A stretch of 64,000 nucleotides of DNA from Paenibacillus oryzisoli (GTDB taxonomy: Bacteria; Bacillota; Bacilli; Paenibacillales; NBRC-103111), in NCBI RefSeq assembly GCF_001653565.1, contig NZ_LYPB01000094.1, positions 62,001 to 126,000 on the forward strand, read 5' to 3'. How positions within the stretch are numbered: the first letter of the stretch is position 1; every line of letters starts with the position of its first letter. The position numbers were made by a program, and so were the translations under genes. Below the pieces are notes generated by a model. That model was given only the letters and a program-made list of their open reading frames with translations, was not told the origin of the DNA and made no database searches. Of this stretch, positions 38,405-47,827 are shown in pieces.

Positions 38405-40632
38405 GGAATCGCATCCTTCCAGACTTTCGCCAGCTCGCTTACAGGAGACTGGAGACGCTGTTCGTCATTGATTTTCACAGTTAAGTAGGAACCTGTTACT
38501 TTTCCGATTTCTTGATATGGTACGCCTTGGGAAGCGATCCAGTGTTTCAAAGCATCCGCTTTGTCTGGTGTCGCGCTCAATACGATACGAGATTGTGTTT
38601 CACTGAACAATGCGAAATCAGGACGCAGTTCAGAAGTTACGTTAACTTCTGCGCCGATGTTTCCGCTGATACAGCTTTCTGCAAGTGCTACAGCCAAGCC
38701 GCCTTCGGACAAGTCATGTGCAGAAGCAACTAGACCTTCTTGGATCGCTTTAAGCACTGCGTTTTGCAGGCGTTTCTCGGTAGCCAAGTCCAACTCTGGA
38801 GGACGGCCTTCGGTTACACCGTGAATCACATATTGGAATTCGCTGCCGCCGAGCTCTGCTTTCGTCTCGCCTAGCAGGATAATGATGTCGCCTTCGTTTT
38901 TGAAGTTTTGCGTCGTGATGTGGTCTGTGTCATGCACAAGACCAACCATTCCGATAACCGGAGTCGGGTAGATCGCGCCCTTGGAGTTTTCGTTATAAAG
39001 CGAAACGTTTCCGCCGATAACCGGCGTATCCAAGAAGCGGCAAGCTTCTGCCATACCGTCCGTGGATTTCTCCAACTGCCAGAAGATTTCAGGCTTGTCC
39101 GGAGAACCGAAGTTCAAGTTATCCGTCACTGCAAGCGGCTCAGCACCGGAACAAACGATGTTGCGCGCTGCTTCGGAAACCGCGATACGTCCGCCCACTT
39201 CCGGATCAAGGTACACGTAGCGTCCGTTACAATCCGTTGTCATCGCAAGACCTTTGCGCGTGCCGCGGATCGTTACGACTGCTGCGTCAGAACCTGGACG
39301 CACAGCTGTTTCCGTACGAACCATGTAGTCATACTGGTTGTAAACCCACTCTTTGCTCGCTACCGTCGGGGACGCGAGCACGGATTTCAGCGCATCCGTC
39401 AACTTCGTTACCTCAGGGTAACGAGTTGTATCGATCGCTGCGCTTGCTTCGTAATAAGCCGGCACTTTGCTTGGCTTATTGTAAACCGGGCACTCGTCAA
39501 CGAGTGCGCCTACAGGCATGTTCGCCACGACTTCACCGTGGTGAATCAATTTCAAGAAACCGTCGTCGGTTACTTTACCGACTTTCGCACAGTGCAAGCC
39601 CCAACGCTCGAAGATGCCTTTCGCTTGCGCCTCATCCTTCGGCTCTACAACGAATAGCATACGCTCTTGGGACTCCGACAACATCATTTCATACGCTGTC
39701 ATGCCTTCTTCGCGTTGTGGAACTTCATCCAGGTACAGCTCCATACCGTTCCCTGCTTTACTTGCCATCTCAGCGGAGGAACACGTAAGTCCCGCTGCAC
39801 CCATATCTTGAATTCCTAGCACGATGCCGGAATCGATTAACTCTAAACAAGCTTCTAGGACTAGCTTTTCCATGAACGGATCGCCAACTTGTACCGCTGG
39901 ACGCTTCGCTTCGGATTCAGCCGTCAATTCCTCGGATGCGAATGTCGCACCGTGGATACCGTCGCGGCCAGTTGCCGGGCCTACGTAGAAGACTGGGTTG
40001 CCTACACCTTTGGCAACACCGCGTTGGATCATGTCGTGGTCGATTAGACCCACGCACATTGCGTTAACGAGCGGGTTACCCTCGTAGCTCTCGTCGAACA
40101 TCACTTCGCCGCCGACTGTCGGAATCCCGATACAGTTACCGTATCCAGCGATACCGGAGACAACGTGCTCGAACAAGTACTTCACGCGATCGTTTTCCAA
40201 TTTACCGAAACGCAAGGAGTTCAATAGCGCAACTGGGCGTGCGCCCATGGAGAAAATATCACGAATAATACCGCCCACACCTGTCGCCGCGCCTTGGTAA
40301 GGCTCGATAGCGGAAGGGTGGTTATGACTTTCAATTTTGAAAACAACCGCTTGGTTGTCCCCGATATCTACAATCCCTGCACCTTCACCAGGTCCCATAA
40401 GAACGCGAGGTCCTGTAACTGGGAATTTGCGAAGAACAGGTTTGGAATTTTTGTAAGAACAGTGCTCGGACCACATTACGCTGAATACGCCGATTTCTAC
40501 ATAGTTCGGAGTACGACCAAGGAAACCACAAATCTTAGCAAACTCCTCGTCGGTTACACCCATTTGCTTGTAAATCTTCTGTTCCGCGATTTGTTCCGGG
40601 GATGGTTCCTTAGCGGATAGCTGCTGCGTCAT
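38389..40632 (-). CDS. purL: phosphoribosylformylglycinamidine synthase, large subunit
   Basis: The 747-residue small-type PurL works with PurQ and PurS to make FGAM from [53 protein letters not shown] and [11 protein letters not shown] are classic. ATG 40632 is used because GGAGGG lies 7 nt before it; an ATG at 40650 has none. The start overlaps purQ by 23 nt. Confidence 0.97.
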   Translation of the reverse strand: MTQQLSAKEPSPEQIAEQKIYKQMGVTDEEFAKICGFLGRTPNYVEIGVFSVMWSEHCSYKNSKPVLRKFPVTGPRVLMGPGEGAGIVDIGDNQAVVFKIESHNHPSAIEPYQGAATGVGGIIRDIFSMGARPVALLNSLRFGKLENDRVKYLFEHVVSGIAGYGNCIGIPTVGGEVMFDESYEGNPLVNAMCVGLIDHDMIQRGVAKGVGNPVFYVGPATGRDGIHGATFASEELTAESEAKRPAVQVGDPFMEKLVLEACLELIDSGIVLGIQDMGAAGLTCSSAEMASKAGNGMELYLDEVPQREEGMTAYEMMLSESQERMLFVVEPKDEAQAKGIFERWGLHCAKVGKVTDDGFLKLIHHGEVVANMPVGALVDECPVYNKPSKVPAYYEASAAIDTTRYPEVTKLTDALKSVLASPTVASKEWVYNQYDYMVRTETAVRPGSDAAVVTIRGTRKGLAMTTDCNGRYVYLDPEVGGRIAVSEAARNIVCSGAEPLAVTDNLNFGSPDKPEIFWQLEKSTDGMAEACRFLDTPVIGGNVSLYNENSKGAIYPTPVIGMVGLVHDTDHITTQNFKNEGDIIILLGETKAELGGSEFQYVIHGVTEGRPPELDLATEKRLQNAVLKAIQEGLVASAHDLSEGGLAVALAESCISGNIGAEVNVTSELRPDFALFSETQSRIVLSATPDKADALKHWIASQGVPYQEIGKVTGSYLTVKINDEQRLQSPVSELAKVWKDAIPCLMA

Positions 40633-41305
40633 GTTTTTCCCTCCAAGCACTTAGAATTGATGTGAACATTTTCTTACCGTCTGCGGAGCCTAGAATCTCA
40701 TGAATGGCGCGCTCAGGATGGGGCATCATACCCACTACGTTCCCTGCTTTGTTGCTGATTCCTGCGATATCATCAAGTGATCCGTTCGGGTTGTTGCCCG
40801 CTTCATAACGGAACACGATTTGGTTATTCTCTTGCAAATCTTTCAATGTAGCTTCGTCACAGTAGTAGTTGCCTTCACCGTGCGCAATCGGAATGTTGAT
40901 CAATTCACCTTCCGCATAATCACGCGTGAACGCCGTTGTATTGTTCTCAACTTTCAGAACCGCTTGGTGACAGCGGAATTTCATGCCGTTATTGCGCAGC
41001 AAGGCCCCTGGCAGCAAACGAGCTTCCGTCAACACTTGGAATCCGTTACAAATACCTAGAATGTACTTGCCTTCTTCCGCAGCTTTCACGACAGCCTTCA
41101 TGACATTCGTAAACTGAGCAATCGCTCCACAACGCAGGTAATCCCCGTAAGAGAATCCTCCTGGTACTAGGATGCAATCATATTTGGACAAGTCGCCGTC
41201 CGTATGCCACACATAGTCAACGGGTTGACCAATTGTATCTTCAATCGCTTTGTACAAGTCGATATCGCAATTCGATCCCGGGAACACAAGAACCGCAAAA
41301 TTCAT
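40610..41305 (-). CDS. purQ: phosphoribosylformylglycinamidine synthase, glutaminase subunit
   Basis: The 231-residue class I glutamine amidotransferase feeds ammonia to PurL. The nucleophile Cys is in [20 protein letters not shown] and the His-Glu pair in [17 protein letters not shown] lies 8 nt before the ATG. Full length; 78 bp after purS. Confidence 0.97.
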   Translation of the reverse strand: MNFAVLVFPGSNCDIDLYKAIEDTIGQPVDYVWHTDGDLSKYDCILVPGGFSYGDYLRCGAIAQFTNVMKAVVKAAEEGKYILGICNGFQVLTEARLLPGALLRNNGMKFRCHQAVLKVENNTTAFTRDYAEGELINIPIAHGEGNYYCDEATLKDLQENNQIVFRYEAGNNPNGSLDDIAGISNKAGNVVGMMPHPERAIHEILGSADGKKMFTSILSAWREKHDAAAIR

Positions 41306-41383
41306 GACTTCTTCCTCCTAAAAGTTGTGCTGTAGTAAAACTTCAAACTCTCTCGCAAGCATGTACGTGGGCTAACCCTCTTA

Positions 41384-41623
41384 TTACACTAGTTCGTAAC
41401 GGTAGTCTTCGATTACTGTGTTTGCAAGCAACTTCTCGCACATTGCTTTTACGCGTGTTTCCGCTTCTGCTCTGTCTGTAGTACCAAGCTCAAGCTCCAA
41501 ATATTTACCGATGCGCACTTTGCCAACTTCTTCGAAGCCCATGGAGTGAAGTGCTCCTTGAACAGCTGTTCCTTGCACGTCCAATACGTTCTGTTTAATC
41601 GTTACATAAACTGTTGCTTTCAT
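41384..41623 (-). CDS. purS: phosphoribosylformylglycinamidine synthase subunit PurS
   Basis: The 79-residue protein bridges PurL and PurQ. The sequence MKATVYVTIKQNVLDVQGTA, then VQGALHSMGF and VRIGKYLEL, is typical. GAGGAG precedes the ATG. It lies 115 bp after purC. Confidence 0.96.
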   Translation of the reverse strand: MKATVYVTIKQNVLDVQGTAVQGALHSMGFEEVGKVRIGKYLELELGTTDRAEAETRVKAMCEKLLANTVIEDYRYELV

Positions 41624-41738
41624 CGTGAAATCGCTCCTCAGCGTTATTTTAAATATAGTTAGTAAGAATATGTTTCACTTATTACATCGGCTATATTTCT
41701 TGATAAACGCACCCATCCATCAAGGACTGCGTAGCCGT

Positions 41739-42641
41739 TTATTTCGAGTCAACCAAGCGGTGCAGAATGCCTTTATATCGGTTCGAAGTCTCTTCCACTA
41801 CGGATGCTGGAAGTTCGTCCGGTTCACTATTTTTGTCCCAGCCAGATCCCGCCAAATATGTGCGAACAGGCTCTTTGTCCATGGAATCAATCTCGATATC
41901 CAACGCATATTTATCTTCTGACCAATAACGGGAAGAATCCGGTGTGAAAATCTCATCAATTATAATAAGTTCGCCCGCATAAAAACCGAATTCAAACTTC
42001 GTATCTGCCAAAATAATGCCTTTTTGCTCACAGATGGAATGCGCCAACACGTACAGCATGATGCTGCGCTCTTGCAATGCGTAGGTCAGCTCTTCACCAA
42101 CCAACTCTTTCATTTGCGCTAGCGAAATATCTTCGTCATGACCGACATCGTTTTTCGCTGCTGGTGTGAAAATCGGTTCTGCCAAGCGCTGATTTTTGCG
42201 CAGGCCTTCAGGTAGTGGAATACCGTTAATTTCCCCGGTTTTCTCGTACTGTCTCCAGCCATTCCCCGTAATGTAGCCACGCACCACGCACTCGATGGAG
42301 ATACGCTCTGCCTTTTTCGCTACAATAATACGTTCCTTCAACAATTCACGATCTTCCGCACTTGGAATAATCGCTTGAAGCTTCTCAACATCCGTGTGGA
42401 TGATGTGATTGTTCATATAACCGCTAGTAATACCGAACCAGTACTTGCTGAGTGCATTCAGCACATACCCTTTATCCGGAACACCAGGCTTCAAAATATA
42501 ATCAAAAGCCGAAATTCGATCCGTTACCACGATCAAAAAGCTATCGCCAAGATCATACAATTCACGTACTTTGCCTTTGTGCACAAGGGGTGCATTAATC
42601 ATTTCCTCAGCTGTATCTACGATCACGCCTGCGTTTGCCAC
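41739..42641 (-). CDS. purC: SAICAR synthetase
   Basis: The enzyme of about 300 residues joins aspartate to CAIR. VHKGKVRELYDLGDSFLIVV, ISAFDYIL, RGYITGNGWRQY and IIIDEIFTPDSSRYW are family motifs. It is longer than the usual 240-residue Bacillus PurC and resembles the 300-residue type. GTG 42641, 8 nt after AAGGGAG, is a better start than GTG 42650. Confidence 0.95.
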   Translation of the reverse strand: MANAGVIVDTAEEMINAPLVHKGKVRELYDLGDSFLIVVTDRISAFDYILKPGVPDKGYVLNALSKYWFGITSGYMNNHIIHTDVEKLQAIIPSAEDRELLKERIIVAKKAERISIECVVRGYITGNGWRQYEKTGEINGIPLPEGLRKNQRLAEPIFTPAAKNDVGHDEDISLAQMKELVGEELTYALQERSIMLYVLAHSICEQKGIILADTKFEFGFYAGELIIIDEIFTPDSSRYWSEDKYALDIEIDSMDKEPVRTYLAGSGWDKNSEPDELPASVVEETSNRYKGILHRLVDSK

Positions 42642-42683
42642 GAATTCCACTCCCTTTCCCCTAGGTAAATGTATCTCTATCTT

Positions 42684-43979
42684 CTAGTTCAAACCAAGAC
42701 GGTCAAAGATCGTACTTACATGTTTCAAATGCCAGCTAGGATCGAAGCAATCTGCGATTTCTTCTGGGCTAAGCACTTCGGTGATGACCGATGTGTTCTC
42801 AACGATTTCGCGGAAGGAGCGTTGCTCTTCCCATGCTTGCATCGCTCTCGGTTGTACCGTATCGTATGCTTGCTCACGGGCAAAACCTTTGTCGATCAAC
42901 TTCGTCATCACGCGGCCAGAGAAAGGAACATCGTACGTGCTGCGCATGTTGCGTTTCATATTTTCAGGGAATACCGTCAAATTCTTGATGATGTTGCCAA
43001 GACGGTTCAGCATGTAGTTCAACAGCTGCGTCGAATCTGGCAGGATGATACGCTCTACGGAAGAATGCGAAATATCGCGCTCATGCCATAGCGTCACGTT
43101 CTCATAAGCGGACACCATGTGTCCACGAATAACACGGGATAGACCAGAAATGCTCTCGCAACCGATAGGGTTACGTTTGTGCGGCATTGCGGAGGAACCT
43201 TTTTGACCTTTGGCAAACGGCTCTTCCACTTCACGGAACTCGCTCTTCTGAAGCGCACGGATTTCTGTTGCGAATTTGTCCATGGAAGTCGCGATTAGCG
43301 CTAATGTAGCCATGTAATCTGCGTGGCGGTCACGTTGCAGTGTTTGTGTCGAGATTGGAGCTGGCGTTGTGCCTAGCTTCTCGCACACATATTGCTCAAC
43401 GAACGGATCAATGTTCGCGTACGTGCCTACTGCTCCTGAGATTTTACCGAATTGCACGCCATTCGCAGCGGTACGGAAACGCTCCAGGTTACGCTTCATT
43501 TCTTCGTACCATAGCGCCATTTTCAAACCAAATGTTGTTGGCTCTGCATGAACACCATGCGTTCTGCCCATCATCGCTGTATCTCTATGTTCGATCGCTT
43601 TATTGCGAAGAATTTCAATGAAATTAATGATGTCTTTCTCCAAAATTTCGTTTGCTTGTCTCAATAAGTAGCCCATCGCTGTATCAACAACGTCAGTTGA
43701 AGTCAAACCGTAGTGAACCCATTTGCGCTCAGGCCCCAATGTTTCGGATACAGCACGTGTGAATGCAATAACGTCATGACGCGTCTCTTGCTCGATTTCG
43801 TAGATGCGGTCGATGTTGAAGCTCGCTTTTTCGCGCAATACTTTGACATCTTCCTTCGGAATAACGCCAAGCTCTGCCCAAGCCTCGCAAGAAAGAATTT
43901 CTACTTCCAAATACGCTTGAAATTTATTCTGTTCTGTCCAAATGCTTGCCATCTCAGGGCGTGTATAACGATCGATCAT
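42684..43979 (-). CDS. purB: adenylosuccinate lyase
   Basis: The 431-residue fumarase-superfamily enzyme acts twice in the pathway (SAICAR to AICAR, adenylosuccinate to AMP). The signature loop [15 protein letters not shown] contains the catalytic Ser. [14 protein letters not shown] and [13 protein letters not shown] are also present. TGGAGG precedes the ATG. Confidence 0.97.
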   Translation of the reverse strand: MIDRYTRPEMASIWTEQNKFQAYLEVEILSCEAWAELGVIPKEDVKVLREKASFNIDRIYEIEQETRHDVIAFTRAVSETLGPERKWVHYGLTSTDVVDTAMGYLLRQANEILEKDIINFIEILRNKAIEHRDTAMMGRTHGVHAEPTTFGLKMALWYEEMKRNLERFRTAANGVQFGKISGAVGTYANIDPFVEQYVCEKLGTTPAPISTQTLQRDRHADYMATLALIATSMDKFATEIRALQKSEFREVEEPFAKGQKGSSAMPHKRNPIGCESISGLSRVIRGHMVSAYENVTLWHERDISHSSVERIILPDSTQLLNYMLNRLGNIIKNLTVFPENMKRNMRSTYDVPFSGRVMTKLIDKGFAREQAYDTVQPRAMQAWEEQRSFREIVENTSVITEVLSPEEIADCFDPSWHLKHVSTIFDRLGLN

Positions 43980-44004
43980 GTTCCGTTCCTCCAGTTGTTG
44001 TCTT

Positions 44005-45177
44005 TTACTTACTTTCCCAAATGCCTGTCTGTTCTATCCAAGTCAATGCTTTCTCAACATCGTCGGTTAAAAGGTTGATGTGACCCATTTTGCGTTTCTC
44101 TTTCGCTTCTTTCTTGCCGTACAAATGAAGTTTGGCAGAGACGCCTAACGTTTCATTCTCTAGGAAGCCTGGATCCGCAAGTCGATCGTGCAGCGGCGCA
44201 ATGTGCTCGCCTAGCAGATTGACCATGACCACAGGCGTCAACAATTCCGTTGAGCCCAGAGGCAAATTACAAATCGCGCGTACATGCTGCTCGAACTGCG
44301 AAGTCCGGCAAGCTTCCATCGTGTAATGCCCGGAATTGTGCGGGCGTGGCGCAAGCTCGTTGACGTACAGTTGACCATCCTTGGTTAGGAATAGCTCAAC
44401 TGCAATGAGCCCGATGACACCGAGCGACTCCGCGATACGAATCGCGAGTTCTTCGGCTGCCTTCTGCACGGGCACTGGAATACGTGCCGGTACGATGGAT
44501 TCGTGCAGAATATTATGTACATGTATATTTTCAGCGGCAGGAAATGCTTTAACCTCACCGCGTGGACTTCTAGCTGCAATAACGGATAATTCTTTGTCAA
44601 AATGAATGAATTGTTCGAGCACTAGCTCGGTTTTGGCGCGGCTTAGCGTTTCATAAGCTTCTGCGACTTCGTCTAAGGAGCGAAGCACCCATTGCCCTTT
44701 GCCGTCATAACCGCCGGTTGCGGTTTTGAGCACGCATGGAATGCCGAAGCGCTCAGCCGCTTCTCTAAGGTCCGCTTCGCTTTTGATCTCTGCATAAGGC
44801 GCTACTGGCACACCTGCTGCTTCAATCGCTCTTTTTTCACGAAGACGGTGCTGGGTCGTGTATAAAAGATGACTGCCTTGTGGAACATAGGACTCTTCCA
44901 TCAAGATATTGGTAACGTGCGCGTCGACGTTCTCGAACTCGTACGTGATTACGTCCGACAGTGCGGCCAGCTTTCTAGCTGCCTCCACGTCGTCGAAATT
45001 CGCCTCAATTTGCGTCGCCACTTGCCCGCAAGGTGCGTCCTCTGTCGGGTCGAGCGTCACGAAGCGATACCCCATATTGCGTCCGGCTAGCGTCAGCATA
45101 CGGCCTAATTGCCCGCCGCCAAGGATACCGATGGTTCCGCCTGGCCCAATCACCTTACCGCTGGAAGTGTCACTCAT
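44005..45177 (-). CDS. purK: N5-carboxyaminoimidazole ribonucleotide synthase
   Basis: The 390-residue ATP-grasp enzyme makes N5-CAIR from AIR, ATP and bicarbonate. [33 protein letters not shown] and [14 protein letters not shown] are typical. Its start overlaps the purE stop by four bases (ATGA), so the two are translationally coupled. Confidence 0.97.
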   Translation of the reverse strand: MSDTSSGKVIGPGGTIGILGGGQLGRMLTLAGRNMGYRFVTLDPTEDAPCGQVATQIEANFDDVEAARKLAALSDVITYEFENVDAHVTNILMEESYVPQGSHLLYTTQHRLREKRAIEAAGVPVAPYAEIKSEADLREAAERFGIPCVLKTATGGYDGKGQWVLRSLDEVAEAYETLSRAKTELVLEQFIHFDKELSVIAARSPRGEVKAFPAAENIHVHNILHESIVPARIPVPVQKAAEELAIRIAESLGVIGLIAVELFLTKDGQLYVNELAPRPHNSGHYTMEACRTSQFEQHVRAICNLPLGSTELLTPVVMVNLLGEHIAPLHDRLADPGFLENETLGVSAKLHLYGKKEAKEKRKMGHINLLTDDVEKALTWIEQTGIWESK

Positions 45178-45662
45178 AGGTTGTCACTGCTTTCTAGCAC
45201 CGTTTGCGTGATGCGCGCACGGCGTGCTTTCACTCTCGCTTGAATATCTGGGTCAAATGCGCCCAGAATTTGTCCAGCGAGCAAACCTGCATTCGTAGCA
45301 CCTGCATGGCCGATCGCAACGGTAGCAACCGGAATGCCGCCTGGCATTTGCACGATAGAAAGCAAAGAGTCCATACCATTCAGCGTAGACGTTTTGACTG
45401 GAACACCAATAACCGGTAGCTCCGTTTTGGCTGCAACCATTCCTGGTAAATGCGCCGCACCGCCTGCTCCGGCAATAATGACTTGTAACCCACGTTCGAT
45501 AGCCGATGCTGCATAATCAAACATCAGATCTGGCGTTCTATGCGCGGAGACAACCTTCTTCTCATACGCTATACCCAGTTCGTCCAACATATCACAAGCA
45601 TGCTTCATCGTTTCCCAATCCGACTGGCTTCCCATAATTACACCAACACGTACCGTCGTCAT
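45174..45662 (-). CDS. purE: N5-carboxyaminoimidazole ribonucleotide mutase
   Basis: The 162-residue enzyme converts N5-CAIR to [31 protein letters not shown] (with the catalytic His) and [15 protein letters not shown] are diagnostic. It is the first gene of the operon, about 245 nt from the promoter, behind a riboswitch leader. Confidence 0.97.
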   Translation of the reverse strand: MTTVRVGVIMGSQSDWETMKHACDMLDELGIAYEKKVVSAHRTPDLMFDYAASAIERGLQVIIAGAGGAAHLPGMVAAKTELPVIGVPVKTSTLNGMDSLLSIVQMPGGIPVATVAIGHAGATNAGLLAGQILGAFDPDIQARVKARRARITQTVLESSDNL

Positions 45663-45691
45663 CTTAAACCCACTTTCGTCACCTATATAAT

Positions 45692-45733
45692 AGAAAAATG
45701 CCCAGAGCTAGAATTCACGATTCTACACGCTGG
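45692..45733 (-). terminator. leader terminator upstream of purE
   Basis: On the minus strand CCAG ... CTGG and a perfect inner TAGAAT/ATTCTA stem are followed by GCATTTTTCT. It lies between the guanine riboswitch and purE and is a candidate expression platform. It is about 60 nt from the aptamer, so the switching helix is not obvious. Confidence 0.6.
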
Positions 45734-45793
45734 ACAGCAAAAGAACCGAATGCAAAAAGACCATCATTTCCTATGGTTCCCCTCATTCGTTTC

Positions 45794-45860
45794 CTCGTAG
45801 TCCAAAAATTCATGGTTTTTGGGTAGATACTTCCAGGCCTTATTCCTGATTTTATACGAG
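45794..45860 (-). promoter_or_regulatory. purine (guanine-class) riboswitch
   Basis: On the minus strand P1 is CTCGTA pairing with TACGAG. P2 is CAGG/CCTG with loop AATAAGG. J2/3 is GTATCTACC, P3 is CCAAAAA/TTTTTGG and its loop CCATGAA. The J3/1 sequence GACTACGAG has C at the base that reads the ligand (C74 in xpt numbering), which means guanine or hypoxanthine rather than adenine. It lies in the purE leader, 47 nt after the promoter -10. Confidence 0.93.
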
Positions 45861-45906
45861 TTGATTCGACATTTTCAATTAGTGCGGCTTCATTTCCCGC
45901 TTTCCT

Positions 45907-45936
45907 AGTTTACTACCAACTGACGTGCCATGTCAA
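45907..45936 (-). promoter_or_regulatory. sigma-A promoter of the purine operon
   Basis: On the minus strand TTGACA (45931-45936) and TAAACT (45907-45912) are 18 bp apart. The riboswitch begins just downstream. Confidence 0.8.
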
Positions 45937-45940
45937 TTTG

Positions 45941-45990
45941 AAAAAACGAACGTTTTTCTCTTATTTCTTTTAAATAGTTCGCTTTTTAGG
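45941..45990. promoter_or_regulatory. PurR operator (paired inverted PurBoxes)
   Basis: AAAAACGAACGTTT (about 45942-45955) and the inverse-oriented AGTTCGCTTTT (about 45976-45986) place two CGAAC cores in opposite orientation, about 24 bp apart. This matches the paired boxes bound by Bacillus PurR. They sit directly upstream of the -35. Confidence 0.8.
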
Positions 45991-46185
45991 CGCAATTTCT
46001 AGCTTTTACCTGTTGCAGAGTAAAGCTGCATTTCTCAACGGTTTCTCAACATCTACATGGAATCCTGCGATGTCCCCTGGACATCTATATTACTTCTGTA
46101 ACAATCTTTCATATTTTTCGACAATCACGAGTGGTAGGCCACGGTCTGAGCGTTGTCAGGCCGTGGCTGGGTAGCTTCTGGGGAT

Positions 46186-46370
46186 TAGCAGGATTTTCTA
46201 CATCTATTTCTAGCGAAAACTAGCCTTTGGAGCGTTTAAATGGATTTTCTACATCTAATTTTGCTCGAAATGCCCCATTTGACGAAATCCGCCTGAAATA
46301 ACGGGAGAAAATCCAGTTAGTTTGCCGAATACCCTGATTCCGCTTGAAATAGCTGCATAAAATCCAGTTA
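46186..46370. repeat. four-box periodic repeat element (copy 3)
   Basis: Boxes of 21 bp start at 46186, 46237, 46299 and 46350 (spacings 51, 62, 51). Boxes 1-2 end GGATTTTCTACATCTA. Boxes 3-4 are in reverse orientation and end AAAATCCAGTTA. The complement of box 4 (TAACTGGA ... ATGCAGCTA) is close to the boxes of copy 1. The 195 bp to its right of the PurR site hold nothing else I recognise. Confidence 0.85.
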
Positions 46371-46436
46371 GCTTGGGTCAGTTTGTTCAGAGATAACACC
46401 TTACATCATCCCCCAGCTATCAAACAAATAAATAAA

Positions 46437-46462
46437 CACACTGACATAAAGTTGTCAGTGTG
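46437..46462. terminator. perfect 10-bp stem hairpin
   Basis: CACACTGACA and TGTCAGTGTG surround TAAAGT. On the minus strand it is followed by TTTATTTATTT, so it can terminate leftward transcription; no intact leftward gene ends here. Confidence 0.5.
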
Positions 46463-46464
46463 CA

Positions 46465-46680
46465 CCGTTTACAATACTCATATAGACCATACTTGCATGT
46501 TGATAATATGGATGCCACACTTACAAACTTGAAGGCCATGGAGCCGTAGAGTACGAACCATCTACACACCGCAGCGAAGTATTCATCACGGCTTCCGTCA
46601 TCAATCCTTTTGGCAACGTGCTCGGCATTAGGTACAATGCTCATTATTTGCAAATCGTAACAACCACTAATCGGAGGTGA
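46465..46680 (+). pseudogene. broken VOC/glyoxalase-family gene remnant
   Basis: One frame reads YLHVDNMDATLTNLKAMEP then stops near 46553. The next frame, from about 46530, reads GAVEYEPSTHRSEVFITASV and INPFGNVLGIRYNAHYLQIV to a stop at 46678. The xPFGNVLGIxYNxHYL ending is the usual C-terminus of VOC (glyoxalase/bleomycin-resistance) proteins. The N-terminal half is missing and a frameshift splits the rest. The end of this remnant supplies the ribosome site (CGGAGG) of the next gene. Confidence 0.75.
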
Positions 46681-46689
46681 CTATCATTT

Positions 46690-47250
46690 ATGATCATAGA
46701 TAAACTAGTACAAGTAGAAACGCGACAAGAATGGCGTGAGTGGCTAGTTAACAATCACAATACAGAGAGTTATTGTTGGCTAGTTCCTACTCAGCGCACT
46801 TCCATGAGTTACATTGACTTTGTGGAAGAAGCCTTATGCTTTGGCTGGATTGACAGCACAACAAAGAAAGTTGATGACTCCCACACAGCACAACGCTTCT
46901 CCCCTCGGAAAAAAAAGAGCAAATGGACAGAGCTCAATAAAGAGCGTGTCCGGCGGTTAGATAAATTAGGCCTCATGACAGAAGTTGGGCATGAAGTATT
47001 GCCTGATATGAACACGGCCTCTTTCACCATAGATGAAGATATTTTGAGGCAATTGCGTCAGGACGAAGTGCTCTATGGTCATTTTCAATCCTTGCCAGCA
47101 CTCTACGTGAGAGTGAAACTCGACAATATTCAGTCGGTACGAAAAGACGCAACGTTGTATCAGAATCGTTTGACCAAGTTCATTGAACATACCCGTCTCA
47201 ATCAACTATATGGACAATGGCATGATTACGGTCGGCTACTGGCGTACTAG
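46690..47250 (+). CDS. YdeI/OmpD-associated-family protein
   Basis: The 186-residue protein has EWREWLVNNH, VEEALCFGWIDSTTKKVDD and RFSPRKKKSKWTELNKERVR, the core signature of YdeI-like (OmpD-associated) proteins. The C-terminal half has DEDILRQLRQDE and an R-rich helix. Cytoplasmic; function unclear, linked in other bacteria to peptide or bacteriocin tolerance. The family is usually about 190 residues, so it is complete. GGAGG lies about 13 nt before the ATG. Confidence 0.8.
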   Translation: MIIDKLVQVETRQEWREWLVNNHNTESYCWLVPTQRTSMSYIDFVEEALCFGWIDSTTKKVDDSHTAQRFSPRKKKSKWTELNKERVRRLDKLGLMTEVGHEVLPDMNTASFTIDEDILRQLRQDEVLYGHFQSLPALYVRVKLDNIQSVRKDATLYQNRLTKFIEHTRLNQLYGQWHDYGRLLAY

Positions 47251-47263
47251 TATTCAAATTGAC

Positions 47264-47536
47264 TTACGAACATACGGCAGCTTCATATCGTAAAGAGGTT
47301 CCTCCAACCGCCAACTCATTCACTAATCCTAGCTGTTTAAAAACGTGCAGAGAACTGTTAACGGTCATTGCGTTCACATGCGGATACTCGCCGACCATTG
47401 CCTCGCAAATATCCTTCACCGCCACGTAACTTTCCTGTTCATATAGATACGTTAGCAACGCTCGCCGTTGCGGAGTTAACGGGATATTTCTAGCTCGCAT
47501 CCGCTGTAAGGCTTGATTCAGATCATGTTTGACCAT
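47264..47536 (-). CDS. truncated Fur/PerR-family regulator
   Basis: The 90-residue product is only the winged-helix half of a Fur-family protein: ARNIPLTPQRRALLTYLYEQ, then VNSSLHVFKQLGLVNELAVG and SLRYEAAVCS, stop. Full-length members are about 140-150 residues; the dimerisation domain with the metal-binding His/Cys residues is absent. The recognition helix is also unusual, with TVNSSLHVF where TVYNTLxxF is normal. AGAGGAGG precedes ATG 47536, so it may still be made. It may be a decaying gene or a metal-blind DNA-binding fragment. The YdeI gene now occupies the place of its lost end. Confidence 0.7.
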   Translation of the reverse strand: MVKHDLNQALQRMRARNIPLTPQRRALLTYLYEQESYVAVKDICEAMVGEYPHVNAMTVNSSLHVFKQLGLVNELAVGGTSLRYEAAVCS

Positions 47537-47661
47537 TAGGGTAACCTCCTCTTTCATTTCTCATTGTATGGTGTGCATCGACTTAGGGTTCGATCATTGC
47601 ACCTAATGTCGTATCTTGATTCAGGGCTGCCATAAGTAATGGATGAAAAGTATAACATTAA

Positions 47662-47676
47662 TTATAATTATTATAA
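47662..47676. promoter_or_regulatory. perfect PerR box
   Basis: TTATAAT-T-ATTATAA is an exact match to the PerR consensus 7-1-7 palindrome. It lies 126 bp upstream of the truncated Fur-family gene in a very AT-rich stretch, so chance matches are easier there. Confidence 0.6.
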
Positions 47677-47699
47677 TATAATAATAATTATATTTTTAT

Positions 47700-47714
47700 C
47701 GATAATGATTGTCA
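47700..47714. promoter_or_regulatory. Fur-box-like site
   Basis: CGATAAT-G-ATTGTCA matches 12 of 14 fixed positions of the 7-1-7 Fur consensus. It points to no intact rightward gene: only the repeat array follows. Confidence 0.45.
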
Positions 47715-47827
47715 ATACGGGTAACTTTTCCATTACGAAGAAAAACCGCCAAGGAGCTATCCTCCTGATGGCCTATAGCAAGCTAATCGCTCGTTTCCCC
47801 CTCCCGCTGCGGGGGCGGGCTTCTCTT

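Noticed and set aside
45794-45860. Adenine riboswitch
   Set aside because: The base in J3/1 that reads the ligand is C, which fits guanine-class aptamers.
46420-46653. 77-residue minus-strand frame
   Set aside because: It reads through a terminator-like hairpin and lies antisense to a recognisable VOC remnant; no ribosome site.
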